The notes beneath the pieces were generated by a model that saw nothing but the letters and a program-made list of their open reading frames with translations, was not told the DNA's origin and ran no database searches. A stretch of DNA of 64,000 nucleotides from Achromobacter denitrificans NBRC 15125. Lineage in GTDB: Bacteria; Pseudomonadota; Gammaproteobacteria; Burkholderiales; Burkholderiaceae_B. Location: positions 1 to 64,000 of the forward strand of contig NZ_BCTQ01000005.1 in NCBI RefSeq assembly GCF_001571365.1, read 5' to 3'. The position numbers and the translations under genes are program-made. Shown here one piece after another: positions 53,878 through 62,003 of this stretch (its first letter is position 1; each line of letters opens with the position of its first letter).

Positions 53878-53921
53878 GGTTCTTCAAGCGCCGAGAAAGT
53901 CGGCAGCCCTATTGAAGAACC
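53878..53921. promoter_or_regulatory. 10-bp inverted repeat just upstream of nirK
   Basis: GGTTCTTCAA (53878-53887) and TTGAAGAACC (53912-53921) are perfectly complementary with a 24-base spacer. The near arm starts 18 bases before the nirK ATG, right behind its ribosome-binding site. It could be an operator or an mRNA leader stem. It does not match the classical FNR/DNR consensus. Confidence 0.45.
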
Positions 53922-54047
53922 GGCGGCGTCCCCGCTCTTTGCTGTAGCGCAAACTCCGAGGCAAGCCCGCGCGCCGCGCGCATTGTCAGCGCGCGGCGGC
54001 GGTGTCACCATGGGTGCGTGGAGATCCCTCCGTCTTTTAGGACCGCC

Positions 54048-54839
54048 ATGCCGTCGCCCCTTTGCCACGCCCTGCTGCGCAACCTGGAGCTCTTCAGGCC
54101 CTTGTCGGACGCGCAGCTGAAGTCCGCGCTGCGCGGCGCGCAGCCTTGCCGGCTGGTCGCCGGCGCCACCGCCTATCGCCAGGGCGCAATGGCCTCGCAC
54201 TTCTTCGTGCTGCTCAGCGGCAGCCTCAAGGTTGCGCAGATCACCGCCGACGGCGAACAGGTCGTGGTGCGCTACGTCAATCCGGGCGACATGTTCGGCC
54301 TGGCCCGCGCCATGCGCCAATCGCGCTATCCGGCCACGGTGCAGGCCGTGCTGGAAAGCGTGTGCCTCGCCTGGCCGGATGCCTTCTGGGAAAGCTTCGT
54401 GGGCAACCATCCGCAGCTCAGCGCCATGGCGCTGCAGACCATGGGCCAACGCCTGCAGGACGCGCACCTGCGCATCCAGGAACTGTCCACCGACGACGTG
54501 GAACAGCGGGTGGCGCGCACGATCCTGCGCCTGGTCGAAAGCTCCGGGCAACCGACGGCCGGCGGCATCGGCATCGGCTTTCCCATCACGCGCCAGGACA
54601 TCGCCGAGATGACCGGCACCACGCTGCACACCGTCAGCCGCCTGCTCAGCGACTGGCGCCAGCGCGGCATCGTCGACGGCAGCCGCAAGCGCATCGTGCT
54701 GCGCTCGCACGCGGCGCTGGCGCGCGTGTCCGGCCAGGCCGAGGCGGCCCCGGATTGCGCAGGCTGCGCCTCCTGTATCGACGGCGCGCCCGCCAAGGCG
54801 GCCCGGCCGGAACACGAGGCCGTAGCGCAATTCATGTGA
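54048..54839 (+). CDS. Crp/Fnr-type regulator with C-terminal CxxCxxC cluster
   Basis: A 263-residue regulator: an effector domain at residues ~15-140 (RLVAGATAYRQGAMASHFFVLLSGSL, VNPGDMFGLA), dimer helix, and the winged helix at ~175-215 (TRQDIAEMTGTTLHTVSRLL). It is of the DNR/NnrR type and lies between nirK and nirV/norB, so nitric oxide- or redox-dependent control of denitrification is likely. Unusually C237, C240 and C243 (DCAGCASC) follow the DNA-binding domain. The ATG at 54048 has TAGGA 5 bases upstream, and a GTG at 54018 is possible. Confidence 0.85.
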   Translation: MPSPLCHALLRNLELFRPLSDAQLKSALRGAQPCRLVAGATAYRQGAMASHFFVLLSGSLKVAQITADGEQVVVRYVNPGDMFGLARAMRQSRYPATVQAVLESVCLAWPDAFWESFVGNHPQLSAMALQTMGQRLQDAHLRIQELSTDDVEQRVARTILRLVESSGQPTAGGIGIGFPITRQDIAEMTGTTLHTVSRLLSDWRQRGIVDGSRKRIVLRSHAALARVSGQAEAAPDCAGCASCIDGAPAKAARPEHEAVAQFM

Positions 54840-54850
54840 CGCGCGTTTAG

Positions 54851-55645
54851 CTAGCCCGCCGGGTCCAGCACCAGCCGCAGGCCCAGGTTGGCCGGCGGCA
54901 CGCCGACCGAGCAGGCGCCGCCCTTGGGATCGCGGATGAAGTCCGGCAGATAGGCGATGTGGCGCCCCGCCGCGACGCGGATGCCGCAATTCCTGCCGTC
55001 GTCCGCATCGCCGGCGGGCGCATCGAGGATGCGCCGCGCATGGCAGTCGCCGGTCCATTCCCACACGCTGCCCGCCATATCCAGCAGGCCTCGGTCGTTG
55101 ACGCCGAACGCGCCGAACGGACGCACCTCGACGTCTTCCTGGCCGCGCCGGCTCTGCGCGTCGTACTCGGCCAGCCAGCGCTGGGCGGGATCGTCGCCGT
55201 CGGGCAGGGGCAGTTCCTCCCGATAGGCCGCGCCGGCCGCGTAGACCCATTCCGCGTAGGTGGGCAGGCGCCAGCGCTGCCCGGTGCCCCCCGACAGCCA
55301 GGCGGCGTAGGCGGAGGCGTCGGTCCAGCTGATGCCCACCGCGGGCAGGTCGGGCGCGGCGGCGTCCCGTTGCGCCGCGTCCAGCGGCTTGCAGCCGCCG
55401 GCCCGCACGCAGGCCGCGTACTCCGCCTGGCTGACCTGGCGCTTCATGATGGACACGCCCCCCGGATAGCGCGCGGTCAGCGGCGCCGGCGTCACCGGCT
55501 GGCCCGCGCGCAGCGCTTCGCCGGGCGGCCGGTAGGACACCTCGCCCGCCGGCAGGCGCAGCACCTCCGGCAAAGGCATGGCGGGCCCTCCGGGCCCGCA
55601 TGCGGTCAAGGACAAGAGAATCGCGGCGATCGGCAGGCGGCGCAC
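54851..55645 (-). CDS. nirV: NirV-like SUMF1/formylglycine-generating-fold lipoprotein
   Basis: A 264-residue protein with a short signal and lipobox (IAAILLSLTAC), suggesting a lipoprotein. The rest is the SUMF1 fold: ISWTDASAYAAWLSGGTGQRWRLPTYAEWVYAA, DMAGSVWEWTGD, and the C-terminal NLGLRLVLD. NirV proteins of this family accompany nirK or norB in many denitrifiers, with no settled biochemical role. The GTG at 55645 was chosen since GGAG lies about 10 bases upstream and it gives a proper signal. Encoded 113 bases downstream of norB. It converges with the Crp/Fnr gene. Confidence 0.78.
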   Translation of the reverse strand: MRRLPIAAILLSLTACGPGGPAMPLPEVLRLPAGEVSYRPPGEALRAGQPVTPAPLTARYPGGVSIMKRQVSQAEYAACVRAGGCKPLDAAQRDAAAPDLPAVGISWTDASAYAAWLSGGTGQRWRLPTYAEWVYAAGAAYREELPLPDGDDPAQRWLAEYDAQSRRGQEDVEVRPFGAFGVNDRGLLDMAGSVWEWTGDCHARRILDAPAGDADDGRNCGIRVAAGRHIAYLPDFIRDPKGGACSVGVPPANLGLRLVLDPAG

Positions 55646-55758
55646 GGATCGGACTCCGGTTGCGCCCGGGGCGGAGCGCCCCGGGACCTGCCTCCATTGG
55701 ACCGGCGGGCGCTTCCGCCCTCTTTGCGCTGGCGCAATGAGGGCGGAAGGCCGCGGCC

Positions 55759-58044
55759 TCAGCCGCGGGCGGGCCGGGCCTGCAGGCGCGGCTCGCTGGC
55801 GGCGGGCTTGCCGCTCATCAGGCCCAGGATGACCTGCAGCACCATCGCCAGGGCGCCCAGCAGGAAGACCACGTCGCCGAAGGTGCGGCCCCAGCGCAGC
55901 GTCTGCAGGATTTCCTGCTGCATGAAGGCTTCGCTGCGGGCGTACCACATGCCTTCGCTCACGCTCGCGTGGAACTGGATCAGGCCGATGGGCAGCAGGC
56001 TGGTGAAGATCATCAGCGCCAGGCCCAGGTTCAGCCCCCAGAACGCCAGCTTCATCAGGCCGGGGCTGAGCGCGTACTGAGGACGGATGTAGCGCAGCAC
56101 CAGCAGCGTGAAGCCCAGCGCCAGGAAGCCGTACACGCCGAACAGGGCCGCGTGCGCGTGCACCGGCGTGGTGTTCAGGCCCTGGATGTAGTACAGCGAG
56201 ATGGGCGGGTTGATCATGAAGCCGAAGACGCCCGCGCCCAGCATGTTCCAGAACGCCACCGCCACGAAGCACATCAGCGGCCACTTCAGGTCGTTCATCC
56301 ACGCGGCGCGCGACTTCAGGCGCCAGTTCTCCCAGGCCTCGTGGCCCAGCACGATCAGCGGCACCACTTCCAGCGCCGAGAAGCTTGCGCCCACCGCCAT
56401 CACCGGCGTGGTGGTGCCGGCGAAGTACAGGTGGTGGAAAGTGCCCGGAATGCCGCCCAGCATGAACAGCGAGGCCGAGGCCAGGCTGGCGGTGGTGGCC
56501 ATGCGGCGCGAGACCAGGCCCAGCGTCGAGAAGATGAAGGCCAGCGCCGTGGTGGCGAAGACTTCGAAGAAGCCCTCCACCCACAGGTGCACGATCCACC
56601 AGCGCCAGTACTCCATCACCGTCAGGTGGGTGCGTTCGCCGTAGAAGAAGCCGGCGCCGTAGAACAGCCCGATCGCGCCCACCGAAGCCGTCAGCAGCGC
56701 CAGCAGGTTCTTGTCGCCGCCCGGGGTGCGCAGCGCGGGCACGATGCCGCGCAGCATCAGCACCAGCCAGAAGCAGATGCCCGCGAACTTGCCGATCTGC
56801 CACAGGCGGCCCAGGTCCACGTACTCATAGCCCTGGTGGCCCAGCCAGAAGTTCAGGTCCGGCGGCATGATCTGCGCGATCGCGAGGTAGTTGCCGACGA
56901 ACGATCCGACGACGACCACCACCAGCGCCCAGAACAGGATGTCCACGCCGGCCTTCTGGAATTTCGGATCGCGCCCGCCGTTGATCAGCGGCGCGAGGAA
57001 CAGGCCCGCGGCCAGGAAGCCGGTGGCGATCCAGAACAGCGCGCTCTGGATGTGCCAGGTGCGCACCAGCGAATACGGGAACCATTGCGACACGTCGATG
57101 CCGTAGAACTTCTGCCCTTCGACCGTGTAGTGGGCGGTGAAGCCGCCCAGCAGCACCTGGAAGCCGAACAGCGCGACCACCAGGAACAGGTACTTGCCCA
57201 GCGCGCGCTGCGACGGCGTCAGCGCGAAAGTGGTCAGCGGATCCTTGGCGGGCGCCTCGGGTTCCGCTTCCTCCTTGCCGCGCAGGAAGGCCCAGGCCCA
57301 CACCAGCAGGCCGATGCCGGCCAGCAGCACCACCACGCTGATGATGGACCACATGACGTTCTCGGCGCTGGGCGTATTGCCGACCAGCGGCTCATGCGGC
57401 CAGTTGTTGGTGTAGGTGACCGGCTTGCCTTCGCGCTCGGTGGCCGCGGCCCACGCCGTCCAGAAGAAGAAGTGCGTGAGCTGCGTGCGCCGCTCGGCGC
57501 TGGGCAGGGTGTTTTCCTTCATGGCGTAGCTTTCGCGGCTGCGATGCAGGGCCGGCGCGTCGGAAAACAGTTGGTCGTAGTAGGCGGCCGTCTGCGCCAT
57601 GGCGCGGGCGCGGCGCGCGCTCACCGTCAGCGTGTCGGTCGCGGCGTCGCTGCGGTTGGCGCGGTACTCGGCCTTCAGGGCTTCGCGCAGCGCGCCCTGC
57701 TCGGGCGCGGTCAGCTGGGCGTAGTCCTTGCCGTGCGCGTCGCGCGCGGCAAGGTCCAGCCAGGCCGACAGTTCGCGGTGCAGCCAGTCCGCGGTCCAGT
57801 CGGGCGCCTGGTACGCGCCGTGTCCCCAGACCGATCCCAGCTGCATGCCGCCGACCGATTGCCAGGCGGTCTGGCCGTCGAGGATGTCGTCGCGGCCGAA
57901 CAGGCGGGTGCCGTCGGCCGTCACGACCTGGCCGGGAATGGGCGGGGCCTGTCGGTAGACTTCGCCGCCATAGAATCCCAGCAATGCGAATGTGATCGCC
58001 AGCACGGCGATCAGCGTGAACCATAATTTCCGATACGGACCCAT
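55759..58044 (-). CDS. norB: Quinol-dependent nitric oxide reductase
   Basis: A 761-residue single-subunit qNOR. The N-terminal hydrophilic extension (VVTADGTRLFGRDDILDGQTAWQSVGG, SVWGHGAYQAPDW) replaces NorC and is diagnostic of qNOR. About fourteen spans carry the haem-copper oxidase-like His ligands (RTWHIQSALFW, WWIVHLWVEGFFE, GTFHHLYFAG, VHAHAALFGVYGF). It reduces NO to nitrous oxide with quinol. The ATG at 58044 precedes PYRKLWFTLIAVL, with an upstream GGAGGG. NirV follows on the same strand, and a MarR gene diverges. With nirK it completes nitrite-to-N2O reduction, also NO detoxification. Confidence 0.94.
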   Translation of the reverse strand: MGPYRKLWFTLIAVLAITFALLGFYGGEVYRQAPPIPGQVVTADGTRLFGRDDILDGQTAWQSVGGMQLGSVWGHGAYQAPDWTADWLHRELSAWLDLAARDAHGKDYAQLTAPEQGALREALKAEYRANRSDAATDTLTVSARRARAMAQTAAYYDQLFSDAPALHRSRESYAMKENTLPSAERRTQLTHFFFWTAWAAATEREGKPVTYTNNWPHEPLVGNTPSAENVMWSIISVVVLLAGIGLLVWAWAFLRGKEEAEPEAPAKDPLTTFALTPSQRALGKYLFLVVALFGFQVLLGGFTAHYTVEGQKFYGIDVSQWFPYSLVRTWHIQSALFWIATGFLAAGLFLAPLINGGRDPKFQKAGVDILFWALVVVVVGSFVGNYLAIAQIMPPDLNFWLGHQGYEYVDLGRLWQIGKFAGICFWLVLMLRGIVPALRTPGGDKNLLALLTASVGAIGLFYGAGFFYGERTHLTVMEYWRWWIVHLWVEGFFEVFATTALAFIFSTLGLVSRRMATTASLASASLFMLGGIPGTFHHLYFAGTTTPVMAVGASFSALEVVPLIVLGHEAWENWRLKSRAAWMNDLKWPLMCFVAVAFWNMLGAGVFGFMINPPISLYYIQGLNTTPVHAHAALFGVYGFLALGFTLLVLRYIRPQYALSPGLMKLAFWGLNLGLALMIFTSLLPIGLIQFHASVSEGMWYARSEAFMQQEILQTLRWGRTFGDVVFLLGALAMVLQVILGLMSGKPAASEPRLQARPARG

Positions 58045-58076
58045 GATGGGAACGCCCTCCAGTGTTGCGGTTAGTG

Positions 58077-58088
58077 GGGTACGTACCC
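58077..58088. promoter_or_regulatory. 12-bp perfect palindrome upstream of norB
   Basis: GGGTACGTACCC is a perfect 12-base dyad 32 bases before the norB ATG. Its position fits an operator overlapping the promoter or leader. No known NO-regulator consensus is matched. Confidence 0.4.
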
Positions 58089-58143
58089 TTATGCGAAATC
58101 CGTGCCAGAAAATTCCCATTCAAAATCAAGGCATTGCCTAGAA

Positions 58144-58204
58144 CAGGGTTCTTTTGACCGCAACGGTTTCGGGTACAAACCACCGTCTCAGGGTTTTTTT
58201 GACC
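58144..58204. promoter_or_regulatory. Pair of 16-bp direct repeats between norB and the MarR gene
   Basis: CAGGGTTCTTTTGACC (58144-58159) and CAGGGTTTTTTTGACC (58189-58204) differ at one base and start 45 bases apart, about four helical turns. A smaller dyad GGTTT/AAACC (58165-58181) lies between. Both promoters of the divergent pair must lie here. Confidence 0.5.
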
Positions 58205-58272
58205 CCGATCCGCCCGCGTTCCCCTCTTACAATCGCGCAGCATTTCCCCATTCTTTCTAAGGAACCGACCGC

Positions 58273-58731
58273 ATGGCCACGGGCAAGCCGGATGCGTGGA
58301 GCCTCTTCCTCACCGCGCACGCGCTGGTAGTGGAGGAAATCGAGAAACGGCTGTCGGCCGCCAGCCTGCCGCCGCTGGCGTGGTACGACGCGCTCTGGGC
58401 GCTGGAACGCGCGCCGGAAGGCGCCGCGCGCATGTTCGAGATCGCCGAGCGCATGGTGATCGCGCGCTACAACCTCACGCGCCTGATGGACCGCCTCGAA
58501 GCCGAAGGCCTGGTCGAGCGCTATCGCAGCGACGAAGACCGGCGCGCCACCTACGCCCGGCTCACGCCCAAGGGCCGCGCGCTGCGGCGCGAGATGTGGA
58601 AGGTCTACGGCCCCGCCGTCGACGAACTGTTCCTGTCGCAGCTGCCCGCCGCACAACAGGTCGCCATGGCGGACAGCTTCCGCCTCATCGCCCGCCACGT
58701 GCGCGGGCTGAACAAGGACGCCGCCCCATGA
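58273..58731 (+). CDS. MarR family transcriptional regulator
   Basis: A 152-residue MarR protein: FEIAERMVIARYNLTRLMDRLEAEGLVERYRSDEDRRATYARLTPKGR is a complete recognition helix and wing (residues ~55-105). TAAGGA precedes the ATG. Its stop overlaps the racemase-like start by 4 bases (ATGA). Divergent from norB across a 228-base region with direct repeats, so it may regulate norB, itself and the racemase-like gene. A ligand is not evident. NO-sensing MarR proteins are not established. Confidence 0.85.
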   Translation: MATGKPDAWSLFLTAHALVVEEIEKRLSAASLPPLAWYDALWALERAPEGAARMFEIAERMVIARYNLTRLMDRLEAEGLVERYRSDEDRRATYARLTPKGRALRREMWKVYGPAVDELFLSQLPAAQQVAMADSFRLIARHVRGLNKDAAP

Positions 58732-59471
58732 CGCCCCCGCCCCTGCACGTCGGCATCGTGGCCTGCTCGGCCGAAGGCGCCGCGCTCTGCTACCGCACCC
58801 TGTGCGCCGAGGGCGCGCGGCGCCTGGGCCCGCATGCCCATCCCGAGATTTCGCTGCACACGCACTCGCTGGCCGACTACGTGGACTGCCTGGACCGCGA
58901 CGACATGGAAGGCGTCGGCGCGCTGATGCTGTCCTCGGCAAACAAGCTGGCCCGCGCCGGCGCGGATTTCCTGATCTGCCCGGACAACACCATCCACCAG
59001 GCGCTCGGCCACGTGCTGCCGCGCTCGCCGCTGCCCTGGCTGCACATCGCCGGGGAAGTCGCCGCCGAAGCGCAGGCGCGCGGCTACCGCCGCATCGGCA
59101 TCCTGGGCACCCGCTGGCTGGTGGACAGCGCGGTCTACCCCGACGAGCTGGACGCGCGCGGGCTGCACTGGCTGCGGCCGTCGCCCGACGACCGGGCGCT
59201 GCTGGGCCGGATCATCATGGGCGAACTGGTGTACGGCGTGTTCAAGCCCGACTCGGTGGCGCGGCTGCAAGGCATCATCGAGCGCCTGCGCGAGGCCGGC
59301 TGCGACGCCGTGGTGCTGGGCTGCACCGAATTGCCGCTGGTGCTGGACGACGGCAATTCCGCCCTGCCCACCCTGGACTCCACCCGCATCCTGGCGCGCG
59401 CGGCGCTGGACCGCGCCCTCAGAGCTGGTCCAGCCCGTATTGCCGCAGGCGGTCCAGGTCGAGCACCTTGA
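58728..59471 (+). CDS. Aspartate/glutamate racemase superfamily protein
   Basis: About 247 residues of the Asp/Glu racemase fold, with the two catalytic Cys regions LICPDNTIHQA (first Cys, PDNT instead of the usual CNT) and VLGCTELPLVL (second Cys). GRIIMGELVYGVF is another family segment. It would interconvert or isomerise an acidic amino acid or a maleate-like acid. It is translationally coupled to the MarR gene. Its 3' end runs 53 bases into the convergent Crp/Fnr gene, and the last ~15 residues (PARIAAGGPGRAP) are probably non-conserved. Confidence 0.8.
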   Translation: MTPPPLHVGIVACSAEGAALCYRTLCAEGARRLGPHAHPEISLHTHSLADYVDCLDRDDMEGVGALMLSSANKLARAGADFLICPDNTIHQALGHVLPRSPLPWLHIAGEVAAEAQARGYRRIGILGTRWLVDSAVYPDELDARGLHWLRPSPDDRALLGRIIMGELVYGVFKPDSVARLQGIIERLREAGCDAVVLGCTELPLVLDDGNSALPTLDSTRILARAALDRALRAGPARIAAGGPGRAP

Positions 59472-60129
59472 TCTGGTTGTAGGCCAGCGCCAGGATGCCC
59501 AGGTCCGCCAGGGCCTGCAGCGCCTGGTTGACCCGCTGGCGCGACAGGCCCGTCAGGTAGCCCAGTTCTTCCTGCGAAATCGCCAGCGTCAGGTCGGTGG
59601 ACGGGTACAGCCGCGGATTGAACAGCTGCGCCAGCGATTGCGCCACCCGCGCATCCGCGTCCAGCAGGCGGTGGTTCTGGATGGACGCGATGAACTCGCC
59701 CATGCGGTCGTTGAGCTGGCCGATCACGAAATGCGAAAACGGCAGGCTGGCCGACAGCAGCGCATGGAAGGTGGCGGCCGGCACCAGCATCACCAGCGAA
59801 GGCTGGATGGCCACCACGTCGTACTTCCGCAGTTCGCGCTTGATGACGCTGCCTTCGCCGAACCAGCCGCCCGGCGGCACCCCCGAGAACGTGCAGCTTC
59901 GGCCCGATTCGTTGTAGATGGCCAGCTTGAGCAGGCCCGTGTGGACCCCCAGCCAGTAGTCCGACGGCGCGTTGCGCCGCGCGATCCATGCGCCGTTTTC
60001 CACGCGCTCGGCGCGCGAGGAGGCCAGCACCAGGTCCTGGTGCGAAGCTTCCAGCGCCCCGAACCAGGCGCGGGCGCGGAACAGGTCCGCCAGCTCGTCG
60101 GCGGAAACGATGTTTGAAACGTCGGACAT
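59419..60129 (-). CDS. Crp/Fnr family transcriptional regulator
   Basis: A 236-residue regulator. The cupin-like sensor domain spans ~30-150 (ENGAWIARRNAPSDYWLGVHTG, GVPPGGWFGEGSVIKRE). The winged helix is at ~185-235 (AISQEELGYLTGLSRQRVNQALQALADLGIL). No N-terminal Cys cluster, so it is not an oxygen-sensing FNR. Divergent from the acyl-CoA ligase operon across 176 bases containing a perfect palindrome, so regulation of fatty-acid or sulfur-acid activation is likely. Its 3' end overlaps the racemase-like gene by 53 bases. Confidence 0.85.
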   Translation of the reverse strand: MSDVSNIVSADELADLFRARAWFGALEASHQDLVLASSRAERVENGAWIARRNAPSDYWLGVHTGLLKLAIYNESGRSCTFSGVPPGGWFGEGSVIKRELRKYDVVAIQPSLVMLVPAATFHALLSASLPFSHFVIGQLNDRMGEFIASIQNHRLLDADARVAQSLAQLFNPRLYPSTDLTLAISQEELGYLTGLSRQRVNQALQALADLGILALAYNQIKVLDLDRLRQYGLDQL

Positions 60130-60169
60130 GGGAATAACCGTGTAAAACAGGGGATGCGCGCGGCCGCCG

Positions 60170-60197
60170 GCAGTCTGTCATGCAGGCGACAGACTGC
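60170..60197. promoter_or_regulatory. 28-base palindrome between Crp/Fnr gene and acyl-CoA ligase gene
   Basis: GCAGTCTGTC (60170-60179) and GACAGACTGC (60188-60197) are perfectly complementary around an 8-base spacer. The inner TGTC-n8-GACA spacing resembles Crp-family dyads. It is the probable operator of the adjacent Crp/Fnr regulator. Confidence 0.6.
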
Positions 60198-60305
60198 ATT
60201 TTCGGGCCGGAGATACGCTAGGGCAAGCGCCGGGGCCGGCTACGCAAAAAAGCCGTTCCCGCACAAAGAAACGAGGGACGCGCACGCGCCCCGCAGGAGA
60301 CAACA

Positions 60306-61961
60306 ATGAGCGGCATGTTCGACCAAGGCCTCGCGCGCCGCGAGGCCAATTACACAGCCCTGACGCCCGTGGATTTCATCGCCCGCGCCGCCGAAGTCTA
60401 CGGCCAGCGGCTGGCCGTGGTCCACGGCAAGGTGCGGCGCAATTGGGCGCAGACCTACGAACGCGCGCAGCGGCTGGCCGGCGCGCTGGCGCAGGCCGGC
60501 ATCCGGCGCGGCGACACGGTCGCGGTGATGCTGCCCAACATTCCCGCCATGGTCGAAGCCCACTTCGGCGTGCCGATGCTGGGCGCGGTGCTCAATACGC
60601 TGAACACGCGGCTGGACACGCCCAGCGTGCTGTTCATGCTGGGCCACGGCGAGGCGCAAGCGCTCATCGTGGACACGGAATACGCCGAAGTCGCCCAGCG
60701 CGCCCGCGCCGAATTCCCCCACCTGAAAGTCATTTCGGTGCATGACCTGGACACGGCGCCCGCCACGCTGCCCGGCGCCGTCGACTACGAGGATTTCCTC
60801 GCCGCCGCCCCCGCTCGCTACGACTGGCAGCCGCCCGCCGACGAATGGGACGCCATCGCGCTGAACTATACGTCCGGCACCACCGGCGACCCCAAGGGCG
60901 TGGTCTACCACTACCGCGGCGCCTATCTGAACGCGGTCAGCAACATTCTCGAATGGGACATGCCCAAGCATCCGGTCTATCTGTGGACCCTGCCGCTGTT
61001 CCACTGCAACGGCTGGTGCTTCGCCTGGACCATCGCGGCGCGCGCGGGCGTGAACGTGTGCCTGCGCAAGTTCGATCCCAAGACGGTCTTCGACCTGATC
61101 CGCGAAGAAGGCGTGACGCACTACTGCGGCGCGCCCATCGTGCAGAGCGCCCTGGCCAACGCTCCCGTGGAAATGCGGGAGGGCATCCGCCACACTGTGC
61201 GCACCATGGTCGCCGGCGCCGCGCCCGCGCCCGCCGTCATCGCCAAGATGCGCGACATCGGCTTCGAGCTCACCCACGTCTACGGCCTGACCGAAGTCTA
61301 CGGACCCGCGGCCGTCTGCGCGCGCCAGGACGCCTGGGATGCGCTGGAAGACGAGGAGCGCGCCCTGCTCAACGCGCGCCAGGGCGTGCGCTACCACCTG
61401 CAGGCCGGCGTATCGGTGCGCGATCCCGACACCATGGAGCAGGTGCCGGCCGACGAGCAGACCGTGGGCGAAGTCATGTTCCGCGGCAACATCTGCATGA
61501 AGGGCTACCTGAAAAACGAGCGCGCCACCGAGGCGGCCTTCGCCGGCGGCTGGTTCCACACCGGCGACCTGGGCGTCATGACGGCCGACGGCTACGTGCG
61601 CATCAAGGACCGCAGCAAGGACATCATCATTTCCGGCGGCGAGAATATCTCCAGCATCGAAGTCGAAGACGCGCTCTACCGCCACCCCGCCGTGGCGGCG
61701 GTGGCCGTGGTGGCCATGCCGGATCCCAAGTGGGGCGAAACCCCCTGCGCCTTCGTCGAGCTGAAGCCGGGCTGCACCGCCACCGCCGAAGAGATCATCG
61801 CGCACTGCAAGCTGCTGCTGCCGGGCTTCAAGGTGCCCCGCGCGGTGCGCTTCGGCGAACTGCCCAAGACCTCCACCGGCAAGATCCAGAAATTCGAATT
61901 GCGCGCCGCCGTCGGCGCGACCACGGCGATCGACGTGGCCGACCCCGGCAAGAAAGCCTGA
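60306..61961 (+). CDS. Acyl-CoA ligase (AMP-forming, DmdB/AlkK-like)
   Basis: A 551-residue adenylate-forming ligase: P-loop LNYTSGTTGDPKGVVYHYRGAY (residues ~187-208), PLFHCNGWCFAWTIAARAG, VYGLTEVYGPAAVC, and hinge GDLGVMTADGYVRIKDRSKDIIISGGENISSIEVE. The catalytic Lys is in KTSTGKIQKFELR. The FHCNGWCF segment is typical of the medium-chain AlkK and the methylmercaptopropionyl-CoA ligase DmdB group. CAGGAG precedes the ATG. It is followed after 42 bases by an acyl-CoA dehydrogenase gene, so the pair activates and desaturates one acid. Confidence 0.88.
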   Translation: MSGMFDQGLARREANYTALTPVDFIARAAEVYGQRLAVVHGKVRRNWAQTYERAQRLAGALAQAGIRRGDTVAVMLPNIPAMVEAHFGVPMLGAVLNTLNTRLDTPSVLFMLGHGEAQALIVDTEYAEVAQRARAEFPHLKVISVHDLDTAPATLPGAVDYEDFLAAAPARYDWQPPADEWDAIALNYTSGTTGDPKGVVYHYRGAYLNAVSNILEWDMPKHPVYLWTLPLFHCNGWCFAWTIAARAGVNVCLRKFDPKTVFDLIREEGVTHYCGAPIVQSALANAPVEMREGIRHTVRTMVAGAAPAPAVIAKMRDIGFELTHVYGLTEVYGPAAVCARQDAWDALEDEERALLNARQGVRYHLQAGVSVRDPDTMEQVPADEQTVGEVMFRGNICMKGYLKNERATEAAFAGGWFHTGDLGVMTADGYVRIKDRSKDIIISGGENISSIEVEDALYRHPAVAAVAVVAMPDPKWGETPCAFVELKPGCTATAEEIIAHCKLLLPGFKVPRAVRFGELPKTSTGKIQKFELRAAVGATTAIDVADPGKKA

Positions 61962-62003
61962 TTCCCCGGCCCGCGCCCAACCCCATCCAGGAGCTCCGAC
62001 GCA

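Noticed and set aside
53861..54047. FNR/DNR-type box between nirK and the Crp/Fnr gene
   Set aside because: Looked for TTGNNNNNNNNCAA-type dyads. Only half-sites such as GCGCAAA near 53947 were found.
59419..60129. Oxygen-sensing FNR orthologue
   Set aside because: The protein lacks the N-terminal cysteine cluster needed for an FNR-type [4Fe-4S] centre.
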